From positions 1 through 15,496 of the forward strand of contig DATFXR010000041.1 in assembly GCA_035315685.1 (NCBI GenBank): a DNA stretch of 15,496 nt. The letters run 5' to 3'. The stretch's first letter is position 1; each line of letters opens with the position of its first letter. This document shows positions 1 to 10,000 of this stretch, piece by piece. This DNA is from QHWK01 sp035315685 (GTDB lineage: Bacteria; Acidobacteriota; Vicinamibacteria; Vicinamibacterales; CAVVIG01). Under the pieces are notes generated by a model that saw only the letters and a program-made list of their open reading frames with translations, made no database searches and was not told the origin of the DNA. The position numbers and the translations under genes are program-made.

Positions 1-960
1 CTCGGCGAGGCGCTCGGCAAGGCCTTCGTCGAGGAAGCCTTCGGCCCCCAGGCCAAGGCCGACATGCTGAAGATGGTCCAGGACATCAAGGGCGCGATGC
101 AGCAGGACATCGACGCGGCGCCGTGGATGAGCGGCGAGACGAAAAAAGCGGCGATGCTGAAGCTCAACGCCGTGATCGATCGCATCGGCTACCCGGACAC
201 GTGGCGCGACTACGCGAGCCTCGAGGTGTCGCGCGACGAGGCGATCGGCAACCGCGAGCGAGCACTGGCGTTCGACCGCCGGCGAACGCTGGCCAAGATC
301 GGACAGCCGGTCGACCGCGGCGAATGGGGCATGACGCCGCCAACGGTGAACGCCTACTACAGTCCCGACCGCAACAACATCAACTTCCCCGCCGGCATTC
401 TGCAGCCGCCCTTCTATCGCGCCGGCCGGGATCCAGCGGTGAACTACGGTGGCGCCGGCGCCGTCATAGGTCACGAGTTGACGCACGGTTTCGACGATCA
501 GGGGCGCAAATACGACGGCCAGGGCAACCTCCGCGACTGGTGGACACCCGCTGACGGCAAGGCGTACGAAGAGCGCGTGAGCTGCGTGGCCGATCAGTAC
601 TCGGGTTTTTCCGTCGCAGGAGACACGAAGGTCAACGGCCGGCTGACGCTCGGGGAGAACACGGCTGACAATGGCGGCCTACGCCTCGCGTTGATGGCCT
701 ATCTCGCCGGTCCCGGTGCGAAGATGAAGGACAAGATCGACGGCTTCACCCCCGAACAGCGCGTGTTCCTCGGGTGGGCGCAGGTCTGGTGCGAGAACGC
801 GACGCCCGAAGCCGAGCGGGTGAAGGCGGCGACCAATCCGCACTCGTCGAACAAGTACCGGGTCAACGGCCCGCTCTCGAACATGCCGGAGTTTGCGAAA
901 GCCTTTTCGTGCAAGGCGAACGCGCCGATGGTCCGGCAGAGCGCGTGCCGGGTGTGGTGA
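1..960 (+). CDS. M13 family metallopeptidase, C-terminal part (cut by window edge)
   Basis: The reading frame is open from base 1, so the 5' end lies outside the window and 319 residues are visible. They form the catalytic domain of an M13 (neprilysin/PepO-like) zinc endopeptidase, a family that cleaves peptides outside the cytoplasm. The zinc motif HELTH is at visible residues 158-162 and the third zinc ligand is E219 in ENTAD, with D223 completing the ExxxD motif. The substrate-binding NAYY motif precedes HExxH, as in other M13 enzymes, and the protein ends in the family-typical CRVW. The next gene is a paralogue on the same strand 35 bp downstream; stretches such as NNINFPAGILQPPFYRAG are identical in both. 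No key residue is missing. The signal peptide and N-terminal domain cannot be seen. Confidence 0.95.
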   Translation, partial: LGEALGKAFVEEAFGPQAKADMLKMVQDIKGAMQQDIDAAPWMSGETKKAAMLKLNAVIDRIGYPDTWRDYASLEVSRDEAIGNRERALAFDRRRTLAKIGQPVDRGEWGMTPPTVNAYYSPDRNNINFPAGILQPPFYRAGRDPAVNYGGAGAVIGHELTHGFDDQGRKYDGQGNLRDWWTPADGKAYEERVSCVADQYSGFSVAGDTKVNGRLTLGENTADNGGLRLALMAYLAGPGAKMKDKIDGFTPEQRVFLGWAQVWCENATPEAERVKAATNPHSSNKYRVNGPLSNMPEFAKAFSCKANAPMVRQSACRVW

Positions 961-984
961 TCGCGCGGTCCCACACTCCACGCC

Positions 985-991
985 GAAGGAG
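985..991 (+). promoter_or_regulatory. Shine-Dalgarno site of the second M13 peptidase
   Basis: GAAGGAG lies 4 bases upstream of the ATG at 996. It supports that start over the in-frame extension further upstream, which would overlap the preceding peptidase in a different frame. It is the clearest ribosome binding site in the window. Confidence 0.7.
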
Positions 992-995
992 TGCT

Positions 996-3098
996 ATGCA
1001 TCGTCATCTCATCGCGTTCGTGTTCGTCACTCTTCCGCTGACGGCCGTGCTCGTCGAAGCACAACCAGGCGCGAAATCGGAATCCGGCCTCGACCTCTCG
1101 CTGCTCGATCGCAGCGTCGATCCCTGCACCGACTTCTACGCCTACACGTGCGGCGGCTGGACGAAGAACCAGCCGATCCCCGCCGACCGCTCGTCGTGGG
1201 GTGTCGCCGAACGGTTGCAGGAAGAGAACGAATCGCGCTTGCGGAAGATCCTCGACGACGCGTCGAAAGGAGGCGATGCCGAGACCAGAAAAGTCGGCGA
1301 CTACTACGCGAGCTGCATGGACGAATCACGGATCGACGCGCGTGGCGCCTCCGCGCTGCAGCCGATGGTGGACAAGATCGCGGCGCTGTCGGCCGCCCGC
1401 GACCTTCCGCCGCTCGCCGCCGAGCTGCACACGATCGGCGTCGGCGCCTTCTTCAGCTTCGGCGCCGAGGCGGACTTCAAGGAGGCCAGCGTCGTGCGCG
1501 CGATCGCCGATCAGGGTGGCATCGGTCTTCCCGATCGTGACTACTACTTTCGCGACGACCCGAAGTCGGTGGAGCTGCGCAAGCAGTACCTCGACCACGT
1601 CGGCAAGATGATGGCGTTGCTGGGCACCACGGTCCGGCTGAAGCCGGACACCACCGCCGCGGCGACGAGCACTGCCACGACCAGCGCCGCCACGACGAGC
1701 GCGGCGACGACCGGCGCGGGCACGGCGGGGGACGCCGAGACGGTGATGAAGATCGAGACCGCGCTCGCGAAGGCCTCGCTCGACGTTGTCGCGCGGCGCG
1801 ATCCGGCGGCGCTGTACCATCGCACGACCCCGGCCGGACTGCAGGCGCTGACACCCTCGTTCAACTGGACCCAGTACCTCGCCGGCGTCGGCGCACCGCC
1901 GATCGACACGCTCAACGTCACGGTTCCCGATTTCTTCAAGGCGTTCGATCAACTGATTGTCTCGACGCCGGTCGCCGACATCAGGACCTATCTGCGCTGG
2001 CAGCTGGTCCACGCTTCGGCGGTGACGCTGTCGAAGCCGTTCGTCGACGAGAATTTCCGCTTCTACGGCGCCACGCTCACCGGCGCGAAGGAGCTGCGCC
2101 CGCGGTGGAAGCGCTGTGTGCAGTACACCGACAGCGATCTCGGCGAAGCGCTCGGCAAGGCATTCGTGCGTGAAGCCTTTCCGGCGTCCGCGAAGGAAGA
2201 CACGCTGAAGATGGTGCGCGAGCTCGAGTCGTCCATGGAGACCGACATCAAGGGGCTTTCGTGGATGACCGATGCGACGAAACAGCAGGCGCTCGTCAAG
2301 CTGCATGCCGTCGCCAACAAGATCGGCTACCCCGACCGGTGGCGCGACTACAGCGCGCTGCAGATCGTGCGCGGCGACGCGATCGGCAACTCGCAGCGCG
2401 CGAACCAGTTCGAATTCCACCGCCAGATGAACCGCATCGGCAAGCCGCTCGACAAGGGCGAGTGGGAGATGACGCCGCCGACGGTGAACGCCTACTACCA
2501 CCCGCTGCAGAACAACATCAACTTTCCAGCCGGCATCCTCCAGCCGCCGTTCTACAGGGCAGGGGCCGACGCCGCCATCAACTACGGCGCGGCCGGGTCG
2601 GTGATCGGCCACGAGCTCACGCATGGGTTCGACGACGAGGGACGCCAGTTCGACGCGCAGGGCAACCTGAAAGACTGGTGGACTGCCGACGATGCCAAGG
2701 CCTTCGACGATCGCGCGCAGTGCACGGTCGATCAGTACTCCGCCTTCACCGCCGTCGACGACGTCAAGGTGAACGGGAAGCTGACGCTCGGCGAGAACGT
2801 TGCCGACAACGGCGGGCTGCGCATCGCGCTGATGGCCTATCTCACTTCGGTCGGATCCTCGGGCGGCAAGACGCTCGACGGCTTCACGCCCGAGCAGCGC
2901 TTCTTCATCAGCTACGGCCAGAGCTGGTGCACCAACTCGCGTCCGGAACGCGAACGGATGCTCGCGCAGACCAACCCGCATTCGCCGCCTCATTACCGCG
3001 TCAACGGCGTCGTCTCGAACGTCCCCGAGTTCGCGAAGGCGTTCTCGTGCAAGGCAAACGCACCGATGGTCCGCGCCACCGCGTGCCGTGTCTGGTGA
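996..3098 (+). CDS. M13 family metallopeptidase (PepO-like), full length
   Basis: This 700-residue secreted zinc endopeptidase is a usual length for M13. Residues 1-22 look like a signal peptide (hydrophobic LIAFVFVTLPLTAVLV, likely cleavage after VEA). The N-terminal M13 domain begins at the typical DPCTDFYAYTCGGW segment. The catalytic domain has NAYYHP, HELTH at 539-543 (H539 and H543 bind zinc, E540 is the general base), and ENVAD at 600-604 (E600 third ligand, D604). The C-terminus is CRVW. The ATG at 996 follows GAAGGAG. The gene is probably cotranscribed with the paralogue upstream. The odd part is residues 213-245: VRLKPDTT, encoded by a dispersed palindrome also present at 12564, followed by an Ala/Thr/Ser-only linker containing three ATT(S/G)A pentapeptides. 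It lies in the N-terminal domain, away from the active site, and the frame is intact. The family assignment is secure; the natural substrate is not known. Confidence 0.95.
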   Translation: MHRHLIAFVFVTLPLTAVLVEAQPGAKSESGLDLSLLDRSVDPCTDFYAYTCGGWTKNQPIPADRSSWGVAERLQEENESRLRKILDDASKGGDAETRKVGDYYASCMDESRIDARGASALQPMVDKIAALSAARDLPPLAAELHTIGVGAFFSFGAEADFKEASVVRAIADQGGIGLPDRDYYFRDDPKSVELRKQYLDHVGKMMALLGTTVRLKPDTTAAATSTATTSAATTSAATTGAGTAGDAETVMKIETALAKASLDVVARRDPAALYHRTTPAGLQALTPSFNWTQYLAGVGAPPIDTLNVTVPDFFKAFDQLIVSTPVADIRTYLRWQLVHASAVTLSKPFVDENFRFYGATLTGAKELRPRWKRCVQYTDSDLGEALGKAFVREAFPASAKEDTLKMVRELESSMETDIKGLSWMTDATKQQALVKLHAVANKIGYPDRWRDYSALQIVRGDAIGNSQRANQFEFHRQMNRIGKPLDKGEWEMTPPTVNAYYHPLQNNINFPAGILQPPFYRAGADAAINYGAAGSVIGHELTHGFDDEGRQFDAQGNLKDWWTADDAKAFDDRAQCTVDQYSAFTAVDDVKVNGKLTLGENVADNGGLRIALMAYLTSVGSSGGKTLDGFTPEQRFFISYGQSWCTNSRPERERMLAQTNPHSPPHYRVNGVVSNVPEFAKAFSCKANAPMVRATACRVW
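1632..1730 (+). repeat. Dispersed palindrome plus 15-nt tandem repeat inside the M13 gene
   Basis: GTCCGGCT (1632-1639), a GA spacer and AGCCGGAC (1642-1649) form a perfect 8-bp inverted repeat. The same palindrome, spacer AA, is at 12564-12581, and the bases after it (ACAC, C or T, AC) also match. In the M13 frame it reads VRLKPDTT. It is followed by low-complexity codons including three 15-nt units at 1674-1718 that encode ATTSA, ATTSA and ATTGA. The whole stretch keeps the reading frame (99 nt). I infer insertion of a repeat element with later tandem expansion. Confidence 0.75.
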
Positions 3099-3133
3099 CG
3101 GGACTCGGAAACCGCGACGGCACGCCGTCATGG

Positions 3134-3277
3134 AACCACAGAGACTCAGAGACACAGAGAGCACGGGGACCGTGGCACGCGCCGCCGCTTCGCGGCGGAC
3201 ACGGCCGGCAACGCCGGCCGACGCGCGCCACGGTGGTGCATGCTCTTCTTCTCTGTGATCTCCGCGTCTCTGTGGTT
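3134..3277. repeat. Nested palindromic repeat element with four stems
   Basis: Outer arms are at 3134-3159 and 3251-3277 (AACCACAGAGAC... against ...GTCTCTGTGGTT), complementary with a few mismatches. Inside is CCGTGGC (3170-3176) pairing with GCCACGG (3227-3233). Enclosed by that are two perfect hairpins: CCGCCGC/GCGGCGG (3182-3188 with 3192-3198) and CGGCCGGC/GCCGGCCG (3202-3209 with 3213-3220), each with a 3-nt loop. The element fills most of the 194-bp gap between the M13 peptidase and the uracil-DNA glycosylase. It could act as a transcription barrier or be a MITE/REP-like mobile unit. It encodes no protein that I can support. Confidence 0.8.
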
Positions 3278-3292
3278 ATCCACGCAAAGCGT

Positions 3293-3988
3293 TTGAACGC
3301 CACCTTGACGCAGGTTCGCGACGCGATTGTCTCGTGCGAGAAGTGTCCGCGCCTGCGGGTGTATTGCGCCGAGGTCGCGCGCGTGAAGCGGCGCGCGTTC
3401 CGCGACGAGACCTACTGGGGCAAGCCGGTCCCCGGCTTCGGCGACCCGGAGGCGCGTCTCCTGCTGATTGGCCTCGCACCGGCCGCGCACGGCGCGAACC
3501 GGACCGGGCGGGTGTTTACCGGCGACGGCGCCGGCGGCTCGGGCGATTTCCTGATGGCCGCGCTCCACCGCGCCGGCTTCGCGAACATTCCGACGGCGCA
3601 GCATCCGAACGACGGCTTGACGCTGACCGGCGCGTACATCGCCGCTGCCGTCCGCTGCGCACCCCCCGACAACAAGCCAACACCAGCAGAGATCGCCAAC
3701 TGCCTGCCGCACCTGGATGCCGAAATCACGGCGCTCTCCGATCTACGCGTCATCGTCGCGCTCGGCCGGATTGGCTTCGACGCATATCTCCAGTACCTCA
3801 AACGTCGCGGCGTCGTCGTGCGTCCGAAACCGGCGTTCGGACATGCCTCGGTGCATCCGCTACCGAACGGCAAAACGTTGATCGGCTGTTACCACCCGAG
3901 CCGCCAGAACACCAACACCGGCAAGCTGACACCGCGAATGATCGATGAGGTGTTTGTTCGCGCGAGCGACAGTCTGCGTTACACGTAA
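3293..3988 (+). CDS. Family 5 uracil-DNA glycosylase (UDGb type)
   Basis: This enzyme removes uracil and related deaminated bases from DNA to start base excision repair in the cytoplasm. From the TTG at 3293 it has 231 residues. The iron-sulfur cluster cysteines of families 4 and 5 appear as C15 and C18 (CEKC) and C122 and C137. Motif A is GLAPAAHGANRTGRVFTGD at 60-78; it has Ala where most UDG families carry a catalytic Asp or Asn, a feature of family 5. The second active-site motif is CYHPSRQNTNTG, with H201. The start is uncertain: no ATG is in frame near the N-terminus, and TTG 3293, TTG 3305 or GTG 3233 (inside the repeat) are all possible. I chose 3293 because it clears the palindromic element and keeps the residues ahead of CEKC. 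No Shine-Dalgarno sequence is evident. Confidence 0.9.
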   Translation: MNATLTQVRDAIVSCEKCPRLRVYCAEVARVKRRAFRDETYWGKPVPGFGDPEARLLLIGLAPAAHGANRTGRVFTGDGAGGSGDFLMAALHRAGFANIPTAQHPNDGLTLTGAYIAAAVRCAPPDNKPTPAEIANCLPHLDAEITALSDLRVIVALGRIGFDAYLQYLKRRGVVVRPKPAFGHASVHPLPNGKTLIGCYHPSRQNTNTGKLTPRMIDEVFVRASDSLRYT

Positions 3989-3993
3989 TTGTT

Positions 3994-4022
3994 TTGACCG
4001 TCCCCTGGTGGGCGCCTAAACT
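3994..4022 (+). promoter_or_regulatory. Candidate sigma70-like promoter of the giant secreted protein
   Basis: TTGACC (3994-3999) and TAAACT (4017-4022) are separated by 17 bases, the ideal spacing for a housekeeping promoter. The expected transcription start is near 4029, only a few bases before the ATG at 4033. There is no Shine-Dalgarno sequence between them, so the mRNA would be almost leaderless. It starts just after the glycosylase stop codon. Confidence 0.5.
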
Positions 4023-4032
4023 CATCCGGCCC

Positions 4033-7000
4033 ATGAAAACAAAACTGTTCGGACTTTGCGCGCTCTTTCTCTGTCTGCTCGCGCGTCCGCACGCGCAGGT
4101 CGGCGGGACTGCACAGATCTTCTTCGTGGACGTTGGCACAGGCGCATCGACGCTGATCGTCTCGCCAACCGGCAAGACCCTGCTCGTCGACGGCGGTCCT
4201 CCCGGCAGCGGCGCAAAGATCTCGAGCCTTCTGAGCACCCTCGGCATCAGCACGATCGACTACACCGTCGTCACGCACTATCACATCGATCACATGGGCG
4301 GGATGATCGAGGCGATGAACGCCGGCAGGGTCGCCGGCATCGCGTTCGACAACGGCGACGATCCGGCCGTGCAGCCGCCAGGCACATCGACCTCGCCGAC
4401 CAGCACGCGCGGCACCTACTTGAGATACGTCGCCGCGACCGGCCATGCCGGCATCACTCGCCAGACAGCGATCCCGGGCACGGTGGTCGATCTTGGCGGC
4501 GGGATGCGCGCGACGTTCGTCGCGGCCGGCGGACATTTCCTCAGCGGCGGCCAGGTGGCGATCACGAACGCCGACCTGAACTCCGAGAGCATCAGCACCC
4601 TCATCGAGTACAACGATTTCGACTACCTCGTCTCCGGCGATCTTACGGGCGGGGGCAGCACCTCGACCGCGAAGACGCCTGACGTCGAAACCTACGTGGC
4701 GCAGATGGTCGGCGATGTCGACGTCGTGCAGCTCGATCATCACGGCAGCCTCACGGCCAACAATCAGACGTTCCTTCGCACGCTGAAAGCGGAAGTCGCG
4801 TTCGCGCAAACCGGCCAGGACAACACCTTCGGTCACCCGAACCGCGAGACCGCGAACAAGTTCCTGAATACACCCGACACTGCGGGTGCGACGTTCCCGG
4901 GCACCGGCGTGCCCCCGGCCGGCGTCGGGCCCGTCTTCTATCAGAACGAGGCCAGCCCCGTCGGCGACGACCGGGTCACGCAGCAGGGCTACACGGGCGC
5001 AGCGGCCGGTCAAGCCGGCCAGGGGACGGTGCGGCTCGCGACCGATGGCAGCACGACGTACTCGCTCAGCAGCTTCGACGATGGCGGCGCGCGGCTGAAC
5101 CCGAGCGTTCACACCTACACCGTAGACGGCGCGTCGCCGGGGCTCACGGCCGATTTCAAACCGACCGTCGTCGTGGACGAATCGCCGATTCTCCCGATCG
5201 CAAACGAAAACGTCGTCGTGAGCGCCGCGGTCAACGACCGCGAATCGCCGATTTCCAGCGTCACGCTCGCCTACAGCCTGAACGGTTCGCCGCAGGCGCC
5301 GGTGACGATGACGCTCGCCTCAGGTATCTATCAGGCGACGATTCCGGGGCAGCTGGACGGCACCCGGATCGATTTCACCGTCACGGGTGTCGCAGACACC
5401 CAGGCAACCACCTTCAGCGGCGGCTATTTTTCCGGCGTGACGCCGATCGCGTCGCTGCGCGCCCTTAACGCGCTCGGCGAGCCGCTCTACAGCGGGTATG
5501 CGGCACGCATTCAGGCGACGGTCACCGCCAGCGGCTATAGTCCCGGCACCAACGACGACTACGCGCAGGACTCGAGCGGCGCAATCAACGTCTACCGATC
5601 GACCGACACCGTCACGCCGTTCACGTCGACGAAGCCCGGCGACGTGATCGAAGCGCGGGGCCGGATCGGCTTCAACGGCGGCCGCGCGCGTCTCGATCTC
5701 ACCGAGTCGGTCGAGAAGACGACGACACCGTTCGGCATCACACGGTTGTCGACGGCCACGGCCCCGACGCCGCTGGCGACAACGTTCGCCGCGCTCGGCG
5801 CCAGCCCCGAGGCGCTCGAAGGTCAGCTCGTCTCGATCGCCAACGTCGCACTCGTGAGCGGCACGTTTCCGTCGACACCGCAATCGTTCGATGCCTTCGT
5901 GACGGTCACCGACGGCACCTCGAACTTCACCCTCAAGATCGATCACGACACGGACATCGACGGCTTTACACCGCCGGCGACCTTCGACGTCGTCGGCATC
6001 GTGCAGCAGGACGACTTCGTGCGGCCGTTCGACGCGGGCTACAACGTGGCGCCGCGCAGCGCCGTCGATCTGGGGGCAACCGCACCGCCTCCCCCGCCGC
6101 TCCTGACGATCGCCGAGGCGCGCGTCGATGCCGTCACCAACGCAGACGGCAACCCGCCGCGCGACACGATTCCGGATCTGCTCGGCCACGTCGTCACGGT
6201 CCGCGGGACGGTCACCTCGATCGATCTTCGCGGCGGCACCGGCATCGAGTACTACATCCAGGATCCGACCGGAGGCATCGATCTCTTCAGCACGTCGCTG
6301 AGCCTGGCGTTCGCAATTGGCGACAACGTCGAAGCGACCGGCACGATCACGCAGTTCAACGGCCTGACCGAGGTGACGGTCACGAGCGTGACCTTCCTCA
6401 CCGCCGGGTCTGCGCCGGCGCCGCAGGTCATCACGCTGTCGCAACTCGCCGACGGCGTCGGCGAAGCACTGGAAGGACGGCTGATTCGCGTCGACAACGT
6501 CACCGTGACCGCCGGCAGCTTCGGCGCGACCGGCACGTCGAGCAACGTCACGATCGCCGATGCCACGGGCACCAGCATCATGCGCGTGGACAGCGACACC
6601 GACATCGACGGCACGCCAACCGTCACCGGGACGTTCTCGCTGATCGGGCTGGCGAGTCAGTTCGACACCACGGCGCCGTTCGACAGCGGCTACCAGATCA
6701 TCCCGCGCAGTCTCGCCGACATCATCCCGTCCGGGCCGTCCTGTCCAGCGATCTCGATCGGCGGCGCGCTGCCCGGGGGCGTCGTCGGATCACCGTACAC
6801 GCAGGCGTTGACCGCCAGCGGGGGAACAGCGCCGTACACGTTCAGCATCTTCACTGGATCGCTGCCGGCCGGCCTTACGCTGAGCGGCGACGGCATCGTC
6901 TCGGGCACGCCGACGCTGGCGGGCACCTCCACCTTCACCGTGCGCGCGACCGCAGCCGACGGCTGCACCGGATCGGCGCCGTTCACCGTCAGCGTCACCG

Positions 7001-10000
7001 GTGTGCTGACCGTGAGCGCAGCGTCGATCGACTTCGGATCGGTCACGACCGGCTCGATCGGCGTTGCGACGCTTACGATCACCAACGCGAGCGCCGACAC
7101 GGTCACGCTCAATACCCCGTTCTCGATCACCGGTACGGACGCGCCGCAGTTCACCGTCGCCGCACCGGCGGCGACGACCCTCGCGGCCGGCACTTCGACG
7201 ACGGCTTCGGTGACGTTCCTGCCGACGACCACGGGGGCGAAGAGCGCGACGCTGACCATCACCAGCACGGGCGGCGGCCTCGCGGCGATCGCGCTCGCCG
7301 GTAACGGCGCCGCGCTCAGCGGCGGCGGCGGCGTCGTCATCAGCGAGATCAGGTTCCGCGGACCCCTGGGCGGAAATGACGAGTTCGTCGAGATCTACAA
7401 CAACAGCGATAGCGCAGTGAGCATCGCCGGCTGGAAGGTGATGGGATCGAGCAACACGGCGCCGACGGGTACTCGAGCGACCGTGCCTGCCAACGTCACG
7501 CTCGCGGGGCGCACCCACTATCTGTTCGTCAACACCACCGCTGCGACCGGGTACTCGGGCGCGGTGCCGGGCAACCTCGGGTACACCACCGGCTTCGGCG
7601 ACAACGGCGGCGTCGCGCTGACCGATGCGGCCAACAACATCGTCGACCAGGTCGGCATCGCCACCACCGCCACGGCGTACCGCGAAGGCAACCCGATACC
7701 GACGCAGCTGACGACGAACGTCGATCGCGGCTACGAGCGGAAGCCGGGAGGCCTCTCGCTCACGCTGCAGGACACCGGCGACAACAGCGCCGACTTTCAG
7801 CTCACGACGCCGAGCAATCCGCAGGACATCGTGATCACCGCGTCGCCCGCGAGCCTCGACTTCGGATCGCTCGTGGCGCCGGGCACCGTCTCGATGGCGG
7901 TGACGGTCAGAAGTCTGCTGCTCGGCACCGTCACGCTCGACACCCCCGGCATCAGCGGCCTCGACACGGGTGACTTCGCCGCCGGAGCACCGAGCACGAC
8001 GACGCTCGCCTCCGGCGCGACGGCGACCATTCCGGTGACGTTCCAGCCGGCGACGACCGGGCACAAGTCAGCGATGCTGACGGTCACCAGCTCGTCTGCC
8101 GGCACGATTGCCGTGCCCCTGACCGGGAATGCCATCACCGGCATCACGGTCACGCCGCCGTCGTTCGACTTCGGCACCGTCGCGCCCGGCTCGACGACGC
8201 CGACGACGCTGACGATCGCGAACACCGACGCGGTGAACAGCGTGACGCTCACACCGCCGTTCGCGATCACCGGCCCCGACAGCAGCTCGTTCAGCGTTGG
8301 CGCACCAGGGACGTCGCTTCTGGGCGGCTCCGACGCCACGCCGCTCGTGGTGTCGTTCCAGCCGACAACGCCGGGTCCGAAGAACGCGACGCTGGCGGTC
8401 ACGAGCGTCAACGGCGGCTCGCGATCGGTTCCGCTGACCGGGTCGGCGGCGTGCCAGGCAATCTCGGTCAACGGCGCGCCGCCGGCCGGCCTGGTCGGTG
8501 TCGCCTATACGACGACGTTCACGGCAACCGGTGGCGTGAGCCCGTATACATTCACGGTCGCGAGCGGGACGATTCCATCCGGACTGCTGCTCGGCGCCAA
8601 CGGCACGCTTGCCGGAAGTCCGATCGCGGCCGGCAGCTTCACGTTCACGGTGCAGGCTGCAGGCGCGAACGGCTGCACCGGCAGCGGAACGTTCACGGTA
8701 CCGGTCACGGTGCCAGTCGTCACGCTGACTGCTGCACCTGCGTCGATTGCGTTCGGATCGATCCTCGCGCCGTTGACTGCGACGCAGATCGTCACGCTCA
8801 CCAACAACACCGCGGACGCGATCACGTTGACGACACCACTGACGATCACCGGCCCGGGCGCGGCGCAGTTCTCGGTGGGCGCGCCGCAATCGACGACTCT
8901 TCCCGCGTCCTCGTCCACGACCGTCGCGGTTACGTTCGCGCCGACGAGCCCTGGCATCAAAACGGCCTCCCTGAACGCTGTCAGCACCGCCGGCGGATCG
9001 GCGTCGGTCGTGCTGTCCGGCAGCGGCGCATCGCCCGTGGTGATCAGCGAGTTCCGGTTCCGTGGACCGGTCGGCGGCAACGACGAGTTCATCGAAATCC
9101 TCAACAACACGGCCGGGGCCGTGAACATCAGCGGGTACACGGTCCACGGATCGAACAATGCCGGTACGAACAGTACGCGGGCCACGGCTCCGCCCAACGT
9201 CACGCTGCCGCCGCACGCGCACTATCTCTTCGTGAACACCGGCGCCGCCGGCTACTCGGGCGCCGTCCCCGGCAACACTGCCTACACCACCGGCATCACC
9301 GACGACGGCGGCGTGGCGCTCGTCGACACGAACAACGTGATCCTCGATCAGATCGGCCTCAGCGCCGGGTCGGCGTACAAGGAAGGCGCTGTGCTCGCAT
9401 CCCTCGGCACCACCAATGCCGACAGGAGTTACGCGCGCAAGCCTGCCGCCGACGGCGCGGTCCAGGACACCGACGACAACGCGGCCGACTTCACGGTCTC
9501 GTCGCCGAGCGATCCGCAGGATCTCGTGTTCACGGCGCTGCCGGCGAGCGTCGCGTTCGATCCGACGGCGGCCGGCGACACGCGATCGAGCTCGGTCACC
9601 ATCCGGAACATGCTGCTGGCTCCGGTCACGCTGACGAATGCTGCACTCGCCGGCGCCGACGCCGCCTCGTTCGAAGCCGGCACGCCGGCATCGCTGCAGG
9701 TCCCGGCGGGCGCGGCCACCACCCTGCCGGTCTCGTTCCACCCGGCGACGGTTGCGGTCTTTCTGGCGCAATTGAACATCACGTCCGATCGCGGCGCGCT
9801 CACGATCGGGTTGTCGGGGGCCGGCACGCCAGGGATCGTCGTGTCGCCCGCGACCATCGACTTCGGATCGATCGAACCTGGGCTGACCGCGTCGGCAATG
9901 CTGACGATCACCAATGCGGACGCCGCCGCGGTGACGCTCACGCCGCCGTTCGGCATCACCGGCAGCGACGCATCCGCCTTCGCAACCGGCGCGCCAGTCA

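Noticed and set aside
1674..1718. CRISPR-like direct repeats
   Set aside because: The 15-nt units are contiguous, without spacers, and encode a simple Ala/Thr/Ser linker in frame.
1326..3164. Long open frame on the - strand across the second M13 gene
   Set aside because: Arg-rich product without recognisable motifs; it mirrors the codon structure of the GC-rich peptidase gene on the other strand.
3134..3277. tRNA-like cloverleaf
   Set aside because: The stems are longer than tRNA arms, and there is no T-arm consensus, anticodon loop or CCA end. It is a repeat rather than a tRNA.
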